53,298 nucleotides of DNA from Chrysochromulina parva (lineage: Eukaryota; Haptophyta; Prymnesiales; Chrysochromulinaceae), in NCBI GenBank assembly GCA_002887195.1, contig PJAB01000046.1, forward strand, positions 1-53,298. Direction: 5' to 3'. The notes under the pieces are model-generated. The model saw only the letters and a list, made by a program, of their open reading frames with translations, was not told the origin of the DNA and did not search any database. The position numbers and the translations under genes were made by a program. Positions 40,094-49,013 of this stretch are shown here, in pieces (within the stretch, counting starts at the first letter, position 1; each line of letters opens with the position of its first letter).

Positions 40094-41178
40094 TGCCGCC
40101 AAATAAGATGCTAAACAATCATGCGTTGCTATAGGTATACGTATAGCGATCACGACCATCATGCGCTGAGTTTCAGTTTCAGTTTCTTCGCGGTCCCACC
40201 ACGCTCACTCCACCACCGTCTCGACGGACGGCTCCGCTCCCCTCGGTCAACCGCAACGTACTGAGTACTCGCTCGCTCGGGCCGACTCAATTTCGCTAGT
40301 GAGGTCGGTCTCTCCCAGCACACAGTGTGCGCCACGCCACGCACGGCATCGGCCCCGACAGCGACACGGGTACCGCACGCGGCCGCGCGTTTGGATCAAG
40401 CATCAACCGAACCGTTCCGCGTTCGCGCGCCGCGCCCCCGCCGGCGCCGCCCCCGGGCGCGCGGCGCTCGGGCGCGGGTCGACTCGAGGGCCGGGGGGCT
40501 CCCGCCCGGTACCGCACCGGAAAACGTTTCCACCGCACTCGGATTGTCGGAACCGGTCGCGGTCCGGTCAAGAATGCGAAAACCCCGGTTCGGAGAAACG
40601 CGGAAATTCTCTCGCATCGGTTTCTTACCAGGGGCGGGGGGGTACCTATGGGTACCGTACATAAGGGCCCATGCAACGCCACACAACGACGACCAAGAAG
40701 ATCGATCCCCACTCGCCACTCGACTGTATTGGTAATACGTGTTCACGTCACGGCGGTGGCTTTTGGTTTGCGATGCACGCGTGAGTTGTGCGTCCTGCGT
40801 TCTTGCGAAGACCCGCGACCTGGCTCGGCGCGAGCACAGTCACGCTCACGGCGTCGGCGTGCGCGTACGTCCGAATCGTAAAGAAGCGGCCATTTGATGC
40901 CTCGCCTCGCCTCGCCTCACCACACGCTCCGGGGAGGCACCGCGCCATCAGCACCTGCGAAAATACCAGCATTGCTTCACACCCTGCCGCAGCCTCTCTG
41001 CGCTGCCTGCCTCGCCGCACCTTCATCGCGCTTGGGATATCTGGCCGGAAGCGCGCGTGCCTTCCCCGATGCCCTGTGCACAGCTCCCACGACGCCAACG
41101 AAGAGGCGCCGGCAGGAGCAGCAAGGACCGCGCTCCGCTGCGCGCAGCCGCCCTCCGCCTGACTTGCGCGCCAGGTCA

Positions 41179-42446
41179 TCAGGGCGGCATCAGGCCTCTG
41201 CCACTCGCCATCATCATCGACGAGCTTCGCGGTGTCGCGTTCACGCGCCAGAGCGTGATGGCATGGTCGCCATCCAGGGAGGTGGTGCACACGTGCGTGC
41301 TGTCGGCGCACACGCCGGAGACGGGGCCATCGGCCTTGAGCACCTGCAGAGGCAGCCCCCGGTCAAGCGAGAGAACCTGCACGCGATGATTCGTCAGTTC
41401 CGTCACATAGAGCCGCCCGTTGGCGATGCACACGCCCGAAGGCAGGCCGAAGCGGCCGCGAGTCGAGCTCTCGCCGCCGCCGTAGCAGCGGGCCGGCTGC
41501 ACCTCGCCGTTCGCGGCCTTTGCGAGCGAGTAGACCACGATGCGGTGGTTTCGCGAGTCCGCAACGAAGAGCTCTTCGCCATCAATTGCGAGGCCCCTGC
41601 GTGCACAAAGGGCGAACCAGCATGTGCGCATGAGAGAGTAGCGGAGAGAGCGGGACGGACGGGAAGCAGCGGGAAAGGCTGAGTGCGCGCGAGTCCGCTG
41701 CTTCGGCTGCTGCTGCTGCTGGCAGCCCGCTCTCGCTCTCCCGTGGCGCGCGCGCACCGTGGCTCGCGCAGCTGCCCCATGCCGCCCCCGCGCCCGCCGA
41801 AGCTGAAGAGGAAGTCCAACTTGTCGGCGCTGAAGACGCAGATGCGGTCATTGCCCTGATCGGTGACGTAGACGCGCTTGTTGGCGACGGCAACGCCCCA
41901 TGGGTGGCGCAACTCGGCGTCGCCGCCGCCCCAGCTGCCCACGCACGCCCACCGCTTGGCGCGGCTCGTCGTCTCAGCAGCCGAGGTGCACGAGCGGCGC
42001 AGCTTGCTCAGCCGGTGCGCACCGTGCTCGACGACGTAGAGCCAGTCGCCGGAGGCGGCGAGGCCAGTCGGGCACGATGTACCACCGTCGAGGCGCACCT
42101 CACCAACGTAGTACCCGTCGCGTGACACAATCTGCATGCGGAAGTTGTCGCAGTCGGCGACGCACACGTGGCCGTTCGGGAGGAAGATGGCGTCGTGCGG
42201 GCGGTCGAAGCGGTAGGGCTTATCACCCGAGCGTAGCTCGCCAATCATGCTGTCCGGATCGTCCTCCAAGTGCGCGCTGTCCAACACGCGATCGCGCCAA
42301 CTACGGCAGACGCCGCTGGCTCTGTCCAGCGCCTCTGTACCGTGGTGGACGTTGAGCGCGGCGAGCACGTGCACAAGCATGTTGTCGTCAAGGGGCAGAT
42401 CGAGCAGGGCCTGCTGGCGAAGGCGGCCGCGGGTGGTGGCGGGCAT
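41179..42446 (-). CDS. F-box-like / NHL-repeat beta-propeller protein, two exons
   Basis: Exons 42446-41758 and 41596-41179, phase 2, give 368 residues from the ATG at 42446. Residues about 10-55 (LLDLPLDDNMLVHVLAALN, ASGVCRSWRDRVLD) resemble an F-box helix set with the typical CRSWR. Residues about 65-350 are NHL repeats: RPHDAIFLPNGHVCVADCDN, CPTGLAASGDWLYVVEHGAH, HPWGVAVANKRVYVTDQGND, EPRGLAIDGEELFVADSRNH (made only by splicing) and LPSGVCIANGRLYVTELTNH, so five blades plus a closing one. Such proteins act as substrate receptors of SCF-type ubiquitin ligases or as binding propellers. The splice joins REP-R-GLAID, exactly the NHL consensus. A fragment of the fifth blade lies about 1.8 kb away as a relic. 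Confidence 0.83.
41597..41757 (-). other. Intron of F-box/NHL gene
   Basis: 161 nt, CCACG|GTGCGC to CACGCAG|GGGCC, phase 2. Contains a CAGCAGCAGCAGCAG run and a CT-rich 3' half. No junction duplication, so it is a useful contrast to the other introns. Confidence 0.85.
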
Positions 42447-42646
42447 GGGCGGTAGGAGGAGAGAGAGGAGGACGAGGCGACAGGTTGGACGCTGTGCCGC
42501 CCGGTAGCGACGGTGCGTTATGAGTCGGGCGCAAACGGGGAGGCGGGTGTGAATGCCACCAAGTTTGGCGCGAGTACCGCATGCACGCACGCCTCGTCGT
42601 CTCATTTGGAGCCGTGCCGTGATTCTGGGGGGTTTGGGCTGTAGAA

Positions 42647-42682
42647 GACTTGACTGGACTTGACTTGACTTGACTTGACTTG
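42647..42682 (+). repeat. 5-bp tandem repeat GACTT upstream of 42703 gene
   Basis: Six to seven copies of GACTT in the 256-bp divergent promoter between the F-box/NHL gene and the small gene at 42703. Confidence 0.9.
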
Positions 42683-42702
42683 TCCTGGAGGAAGTTCCTG
42701 GG

Positions 42703-43224
42703 ATGGTTGATATGAATACCGTGGTCCTTCTCGAGCGCTGCCGAGCGCTCCTCGCCTCGGGCGAGCCGCCGCCGCCGCATACGTTGCGCGCTGTGGCTGA
42801 GCTGCTGGCCTCCAGTGGCGCCGCACCACGCAACAGTGCCGGCCCCCTCGTCACCTCTTCGTCAGCGGACGGCGCCCCAGGCACCTCGCTGCAGTTCAGC
42901 TCGCGACCAGACCCGCGAATGGAGCGTGCTCTGCAGCGCCACGCTTCGCGCGCTGAGCGCCCGCCTCCCATTGATATCCGCGCTCAAAAAGTGAGGCAAT
43001 ATCAGGATCTCCTTTCGGGCGAGGGTGGCAAGTACGTTCACGCAGACTACAAGCTGGATGGAGGCACGCAGATAGGCAACTACGTATCGATGACACCGTC
43101 TATGTACGCCAATTTCGACAGCCCAGCCATGTTTTCGGTGGCCACCACGGCCCTTGGCAAGGGTGCACCGCAGCAGCCGCAGAAGAAGAGCGTGTCTTCT
43201 GGCCGTGCCTTCCGCGTTGCATGA
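42703..43224 (+). CDS. Small orphan protein
   Basis: 173 residues from ATG 42703. N-terminal helix (LLERCRALLASG, TLRAVAELLASSG), an Ala/Ser/Pro middle, and a conserved-looking C-terminal part with IDIRAQKVRQYQDLLSGEGG, YKLDGGTQIGNYVSMTPSMY and a basic end. Codon composition matches neighbouring genes and the frame is compact, so it is probably real. No domain, signal or membrane segment recognised; function unknown. Confidence 0.55.
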   Translation: MVDMNTVVLLERCRALLASGEPPPPHTLRAVAELLASSGAAPRNSAGPLVTSSSADGAPGTSLQFSSRPDPRMERALQRHASRAERPPPIDIRAQKVRQYQDLLSGEGGKYVHADYKLDGGTQIGNYVSMTPSMYANFDSPAMFSVATTALGKGAPQQPQKKSVSSGRAFRVA

Positions 43225-43627
43225 AGACGGGGGGTCGACTCCTGGCGATACTCACGTATACTGTACGCACTCGAGCGAACTCAGCCATGACGCTGTGACG
43301 GTGTGCTTATGTGTCCTCTAGAGTTGTATGGGATCGATCACGAAACCGAGCGTGCACAATGAACCGCGTCGACCGTCCCGACTCCCGCGTCCCGGCCTGT
43401 GCCGTCGTCGGTGTACGGTGAGGCGCGGCAGGCGACGGGAGGCGAGTGCGGGGTGCCGGGTCGCGTCAGCGACGCTGACTTTCACATAGCCGCACCCCGC
43501 ATGCGCAAGCGGGGGCAGCACACGCACACTACGTCCATCTAAGGTTGACGGAGCGGCGGTCCGTTGGCGCGTCTCGAACGGCGCCGCGCTCCCGCTCAAG
43601 TCGGCGCATCGCGCGACGCTTCCGTGC
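43225..43627. other. Convergent intergenic region
   Basis: 403 bases between the small orphan (+) and dnaJ (-). No coding signal or repeat of note. Confidence 0.55.
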
Positions 43628-44899
43628 TCAGTTGCCCTTCTTGAGCTGCATGATGAGTTCCTTGTCGCGCGGGGAGAGAGAGCGCGGGATCTCGATGTTG
43701 ACCTTGACGTAATGCGTGCCGCGCGAGGTCAAATCGTTGAGCTTGGGCGCGCCCTTGCCCGGTATGCGCATCGTCGTCGCCGGCTGTGTGCCCGCGGGCA
43801 CCGTAAGCTCCTCTTCGCCGTCCACAGTGGGCACCCGAATGGTGGCGCCCAGGATGGCGTCCAAGTAAGAGACTGACACGTCCGAGTAGATGTCCATCTT
43901 ATCGCGTCGGAAGCGTGGATCGGCGGTAACGGCGAGGAAGACGTACAGGTCGCCCGCCGGCCCACCCTTTGGCCCCGCATCGCCCTCTCCTCGCACGCGC
44001 AGCCGATTACCATCTTCGACGCCCGGTGGGATCGTGATCGTGAGCTGCTTCGACTTCTTATTCGTGCCCTTGCCGTCGCACGAGCCGCAGTACTTTTCGA
44101 CGACCTGGCCGGTGCCGCCGCACGTAGGGCAGCGCGCCTGCTGCTGGATGCGCCCGAGGATTGTGTTCACCTGCTGCAGCACCACGCCGCGCCCGCCGCA
44201 CGTGGTGCAGGTTGTAACGGAGCTGCCCGGTGCCACGCCGCTGCCCGAGCACGTGCCGCACGTCTCGAGGTGCGTGATGCGGATCTTCTTCGAACCGCCA
44301 AAGAGGGCAGTCTGGAAGTCGATCTCGAGGTCGAAGCGCAGGTCGTCACCCTGGGCTGGCCCGGAGCGCCGGCGGCCAGCACCCGGGCCACCCTGCCCTC
44401 CAAAAAAGGACTCGAAGATGTCGCCGAGGTCGAAGTCCGCCATGCCGGGGCCGCCGGGGCCGCCGCCCTGGCCTGGGCTACGCACGCCTGCGACGCCGAA
44501 CTGGTCGTACCGTTGGCGCATTGCGGGATCTGAGAGCACCGTGTACGCTTCGTTGATCGACTGGAACTTCTCCTTGGCGCCCGGCGACTGGTTGACGTCC
44601 GGGTGCCACTTGCGCGCCGCGTTGCGATAGGCATTCTTGATCTCTTTTTCGGTGGCGCTGCGGGTGACGCCGAGCTCGGCGTAAAAGTCCACCTCCTGCA
44701 TCACAATCGACGCCGTGCGGACCCTCGTGCGAGCGCCATGCTGCTGCTGCTGCGGTGCTGCAATCGCAGCCATGGGCGTGCTGCTCGAGCGCACCGCTGG
44801 CGTTGCTGCGGCACGACAGCTGGGCGCCCGTGCAGTGGGGGCAGGCGCATAGGAATGTGCGCTCGGCCCATAAGCCAGCAGGAGAAGAAATAGCCGCAT
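43628..44899 (-). CDS. dnaJ: Type I DnaJ (Hsp40) co-chaperone, plastid-type
   Basis: 423 residues from ATG 44899. Residues 1-15 are a signal-like hydrophobic stretch (RLFLLLLAYGPSAHS) followed by an Ala/Pro/Arg/Ser-rich region to about 66, a bipartite presequence typical of complex plastids. J domain about 70-133 with the HPD triad at 99-101. Gly/Phe region about 137-180. Zinc-finger domain with four CxxCxGxG motifs: CGTCSGSG, CTTCGGRG, CPTCGGTG and CGSCDGKG. C-terminal substrate-binding domain to residue 423. It would stimulate Hsp70 ATPase and hand over unfolded clients, most likely in the plastid. Close to bacterial/cyanobacterial DnaJ in architecture. Confidence 0.95.
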   Translation of the reverse strand: MRLFLLLLAYGPSAHSYAPAPTARAPSCRAAATPAVRSSSTPMAAIAAPQQQQHGARTRVRTASIVMQEVDFYAELGVTRSATEKEIKNAYRNAARKWHPDVNQSPGAKEKFQSINEAYTVLSDPAMRQRYDQFGVAGVRSPGQGGGPGGPGMADFDLGDIFESFFGGQGGPGAGRRRSGPAQGDDLRFDLEIDFQTALFGGSKKIRITHLETCGTCSGSGVAPGSSVTTCTTCGGRGVVLQQVNTILGRIQQQARCPTCGGTGQVVEKYCGSCDGKGTNKKSKQLTITIPPGVEDGNRLRVRGEGDAGPKGGPAGDLYVFLAVTADPRFRRDKMDIYSDVSVSYLDAILGATIRVPTVDGEEELTVPAGTQPATTMRIPGKGAPKLNDLTSRGTHYVKVNIEIPRSLSPRDKELIMQLKKGN

Positions 44900-45090
44900 T
44901 TATGTCGTCGAGACGAAAGGACACCCCGCGCACGAAATCGACCGATCTGAGGTTCACGAGATCGACCACGTGACGTTGTGATGGGCAATCGACGGGTGTC
45001 GGGTCGGGGGTTGCGCTGTGGGTTGGTCTCAGGTGTGTTCGCTCATTTCGATACGAATACGAGCGCAAACCACTCTTTCATGCATCATGC

Positions 45091-45603
45091 TTATTTGCCT
45101 TGGCCTTGCTGGGCTTGCTTGCCTGGAAGCCAGTCGCGCGGTGCTTTGCTCACCTTCTTGATACCAGCGAGCGTGCACTGAAAGCTCAAGTGGCCCTTTT
45201 CATGGCACCTGCGGCAAACTTTATTAGCGCTCCTGTCCGCGCTGTGCCCCTTGAACTTGTTGTGCGTGCGCGGCTTCAAGCAGGCAGCAGAATTATGACC
45301 AGGTTCGCCGCAGTTATAGCAGCCATTTTTCGCTGGTGGCTCGCGTGCAGGTTGCCGAGGCCCCTCCATGTCTGCAACGCCGCAATAGCAACCCTCATCC
45401 TTGTACATTTGCGAATCCACATCACAGCTGCACGCGTAACCGTTTGCATGCACAATGGCAGGCGCCTCCATCTCTGCAACGCCGCAATAGCAACCCCCAT
45501 CTTTGTACATTTTAGAGTCGAAGTCACAGGTACACGCGTAGCCGTTAAGCATCGGCGGCCTCTTCTTACGTGCACCGTCAGTCGTGGCACCTTTCTTTGC
45601 CAT
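45091..45603 (-). CDS. Zinc-knuckle protein with duplicated Cys-rich motif
   Basis: 170 residues from ATG 45603; the frame extends upstream to a GTG at 45714 but the ATG gives the compact protein. Residues about 18-80 contain two tandem 29-residue copies of a Cys motif, NGYACxCDxDSxMYKD followed by GCYCGVAxMEAP, each with five Cys. Then two CCHC zinc knuckles: CYNCGEPGHNSAAC and CRRCHEKGHLSFQC (C-x2-C-x4-H-x4-C), a single-stranded nucleic-acid binding motif. C-terminus is basic. The repeated motif could be another small metal-binding unit; I do not recognise it. Likely RNA-binding; no retroelement polymerase is nearby, so not obviously a Gag remnant. Confidence 0.72.
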   Translation of the reverse strand: MAKKGATTDGARKKRPPMLNGYACTCDFDSKMYKDGGCYCGVAEMEAPAIVHANGYACSCDVDSQMYKDEGCYCGVADMEGPRQPAREPPAKNGCYNCGEPGHNSAACLKPRTHNKFKGHSADRSANKVCRRCHEKGHLSFQCTLAGIKKVSKAPRDWLPGKQAQQGQGK

Positions 45604-45747
45604 CCTGTCGCTGGGTTGGTTGGGCTCGTACTCAGTTTCGGGAACCGTGAACGGCGTGAACGCATGTGAACGTGAACACGTCAAAAATAATTTATAACAC
45701 ACCACCGCATTCACCCTACAGGGGCTGCTCCAGCGTTCGCACGCTCT

Positions 45748-48731
45748 TCAAACCCCCCAGCATTCCGTGGCATTCGCTCGCGCTTCACCCACGACGGTCA
45801 CGCGCTGAAGGCTTGGGAATAGCTTCAGGTTCGCATTCTCTGCCTTGCGGCACGGCGCCCCCGGGCAGCGTAGGGCCGCACGCATCGCGGGCGCAAAGTT
45901 TGCCTGCAGATACGACATCAGGTTGACATGGGCGTTGAAGTAGTGCTCGCGCTCCTGCTTATCGAACCGATGGATCGTGCGCGTGTTCAGATGGATGACA
46001 CTCTGATGTGCGAGAGCGACGCAAGCAGGCCATGTGGGGAAGTGGAGGGCCGCCAGGCCACACCAGAGGGTCTCAATCCCGGAGTCGGAGCTGAGCCGCG
46101 CGGCCGGCACGCCTTGCAACGCGGACCAGACGAGCACCCAGATCTCGCGGCGCAGCACGGGCGTCATCTGCTCGATGTAGGGCATGGTATGCACGATGCA
46201 GTCGGAGCTGAAGCCGGAGCGGGTGAGCGCGCCGCGCCCACCGCGTCCGTGTTTAGAGGCTGGAAGCACGCTGGGCTGCGCGATGGAGGCGCCCGAGACC
46301 TCCATCCAATGTTCCACCTGTGCCGTAGAGAAGAGATGCGGCGAGACGCGCAGGTCGCAATCGACGAGCCAGAGGAGGTCGTACTCGGCAGTACGCTCCG
46401 GAGTGAGCGCCTGCAGCCAGAAGATTGGCTTGAAGCCGCTCACGTAGCTCACGCGCAGCGCACCGGCGGCAACGAGAGGGCGCTCGCATTCGGCGCGGCT
46501 TTGGTCGGTCTTACCGTCAAAGATGTTGATGAGGACGTGTAGCCAGGGTGCGGCATGCGTGGCGACAAAGCGCTGGACCGCCTCACGGGAGACGGCGTCC
46601 GCGCACGGCATGCTCACGGCGGAGAGCCACAGAGCCCTGCTGCGACCTGGCCGCGTCACGGGGCGCTTCGAAGCTTCGAGGTCGGCAGAAGTAGCTTGAG
46701 GGGCAGCTCCAACGAGCAGACGACCACGAGGAGCAGGCGCCAACTCGTGCCCAGCCTGTGCCTCGGGCAGTGCCTCCTTTGGCTTCTCTTCCCTCCTCTT
46801 GTCTTCCCTTCTCTTCCCAACCTTTAGCTTCTCTTCCCCCGTGCTGCCATCCTCGTGCTCCCTCGGCGAGGTGCTTCCGGGTTCGTCAGTTCGCTCGTCC
46901 TTGACGCGGTGCGCAAGTTCCATCAGCTCTCTCTCAAGAATGCTCAATGCACGCCGGCTGATCTTGGCCTCTGCCTTGGCCTCCGTGTCGTCGCTGCTGC
47001 CGAGCAGCCTGCCGAGGCTACTGTGTCGGCGGTTGCTGACGCGGACGTTGGGAGCGGCAGCGTCGGCACTACCAGCACCGCGTCGAACGACACCCTTGAC
47101 GAAACCCTCGGCGGCCATCCGAGCCCATGCGGTACCATGCACACTGCCATGGTGGTCAAGGAGTGCGCACGGCACGTGGCGGCAGGAGCGCCACGCATCC
47201 TCAGTAAAGGAGTCGAGCGCGGCGGTGCTGCACTGCTCCGTCGACTCGCCCGCGCCCGTCCCTCCAGCCCTGGTAAGAATAGCTCCTCCCGTGCTACCCG
47301 TAGTAGTATAGGAGCCCATCGTCTCGAGCACCCCTAGACAAGACGGCCGGCGCGGCGGCACGGGCCGTGACGCATCTGAGGGGTCTGGTAGGCCACTCGC
47401 CTGCATGCAATATGGGAGGCCGTCAGAGGCAATCAGAGGCAATCACGGGCCAGGGGCCGCGAGAGTTAAGTAGAGTGAAGGATCCGAGGGGTCACAGTTA
47501 GGCGACTCGCCTGCATGGCCATCCGGAGCTTCTCCATGCGGCGCGCGTCATCCCACACAAAGGGGACGCGCTGCATCGGCCGCGGCAGCACGCGAGCGTT
47601 CCAGCTCACATAAGGGTAGAGCGCGTCGGATCGCGCGTCGCCGGCGGATGTGCGAGAGGGTAACACAAGCTCGAGCGAGGCGTAGAATGCGGACTGGCGC
47701 GTCTTTCGGAACTGGTGCACGAGCGCGTACAGCGCACCGCGCTCATTGTACCAACGCCCGTGCTCATCCCGCAAGCCGCCCACGTCGAGGGTCTTGACGG
47801 GACCTGCGAAGCAGTCCCACACGACGATGCGGGTCGACGCAGGCAAGCTGGAACGAAGAAGACCGGTCCACACAAGCACGTTGAGCATGCCTTGGTCCCA
47901 GCAGCTGCTCATCGGCCCTACGAGCACCGCCACCACCTCCTCGCACATCGCCATCATCGCGATGCGCGTCCCAAACATGGAGCCAAAGTTGAGCCGATGC
48001 GTTCGCCCGAAGCTTCGCCAGAATGCGGAGACGGCCGGCGAGGTGAACATGGCGCCGGCGGCCGCGCGCCCTGCGCCACGGCGTGCGCCTCGGAGTGCCC
48101 GCCCTATGATGCTCGAGCTCGCCGACCCTGCCGATGGCGTGTGGTTGACGGCAGACAAGATGGAAGCTCGCATGAGGTGCTGGGTGAGCGGCAAGTCGCA
48201 TGATGCAGTGGAATGCAGCCGCCGGTTGGTGTACCCGTCGTTGAACTCAAAGGGGCTCTCGCTGATGAGATGAAGCTCCTCGGAGCCAGGGCGTGCAATG
48301 GCGTACAGCTGGTCGAAGAGATCCGATTGGAAAAGAAGGTCGGTGTCGAGCACGCCCACCCAGCCGTAACCCATGCCATCGGGCTGCGACAGCCACCAGT
48401 TCACCGCTCGCATGCGATACGCTGCTGGCGCGAGCTTGGTGGCCTTGAGCTGAGCGAGGATCTGTGGGGACATCTTGATGTATCTCGCACCCGCGCCTGC
48501 AGGCTCGCCCGCGCACGGCGCATCAGCACCCTCCCACAGGACGACGAGGTCGGTGTTGGCCCGTTGCTCCGGCGGCAGGGCGACCCAGCTTCGCATGAAG
48601 TACGGGGAGCAAGACGACGGGCCGCTGCCCCACGTGTACGCCAGGTACACCGCACGTGGTCTGATTGGAGGCAAATGGCAAAACGAAAACGCGTTGACGA
48701 TCAACGACATCGTCAAGGCGAGAAGCATCAT
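45748..48731 (-). CDS. Fused double glycosyltransferase, two exons with GC-AG intron
   Basis: Exons 48731-47511 and 47400-45748, phase 0, give 957 residues. Residues 1-20 (MLLALTMSLIVNAFSF) are a signal anchor. First domain (about 25-400): AVYLAYTWGSG, YGWVGVLDTDLLFQ with a DxD pair (Asp129/Asp131), NDGYTNRR and WDCFAGPV. After a charged linker (about 560-640) the second domain (about 665-950) has LHVLINIFDG, YDLLWLVDCDLRVSPH with Asp754/Asp756, IAQPSVLPAS and GIETLWCGLAALHF, resembling DUF707-like or nucleotide-sugar transferases. So two GT-A-type catalytic domains appear in one Golgi protein, as in bifunctional polysaccharide synthases. Exon joining is supported by the shared MQ|AS sequence and the continuous frame, but the two halves could be separate genes. 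Divergent to the cyclase gene (283-bp gap). Confidence 0.68.
47401..47510 (-). other. GC-AG intron with duplicated junction
   Basis: 110 nt. Donor ATGCAG|GCGAGT, acceptor ATGCAG|GCGAGT: an 18-bp block (ATGCAGGCGAGTSGCCTA) occurs on both sides with one mismatch, offset exactly the intron length. The sense strand has two TGATTGCC copies. Both frames run through only with the GC donor. Confidence 0.65.
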
Positions 48732-49013
48732 GTCCGTTTTGCAGAACACGAGTGCGCATCTGTCGTATTTGGAAGGCAAACTACATGTGGAAGTTGCATG
48801 CGTCGAGCCCCCGCTCGCGCTCAAACGGTTCTCAAACGGCCGGTACAGCTCGAGGTACAATAGTATGCAGACGTTAACATCATCATGTACTGTACATGCG
48901 AGAATGACGGCGGGAACAAAGAAATAAGGACGCTTTGCGAGAACGTGCTGAACTGATCACTTTTTTCATCACGCGCACACTCAACGGTGCACGGGGCAAA
49001 AACTGACGCGAAG
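48732..49013. promoter_or_regulatory. Divergent promoter region GT / cyclase
   Basis: 282 bases between divergent start codons. AT-rich compared with the flanks; TTTTTT tract at 48961. No defined motif. Confidence 0.45.

Larger units (their letters stand above)
39442..41178. other. Long intergenic region
   Basis: 1.7 kb between the ART gene and the NHL gene stop. It holds the NHL relic (39570-39666), a 12-bp GCTCCGYACAAY repeat at 39781-39810 inside a dubious 120-codon frame, a 10-bp hairpin at 40066-40093, and ACCGGT-rich sequence at 40400-40660. No convincing gene in 39700-41178. Confidence 0.5.

Noticed and set aside
40894..41682. 262-codon forward frame over the NHL gene
   Set aside because: Antisense of clear NHL repeats; no independent evidence.
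45091..45603. Retrotransposon Gag
   Set aside because: CCHC knuckles alone suggested it, but there is no protease, reverse transcriptase or LTR nearby and the Cys-repeat region is unlike Gag.
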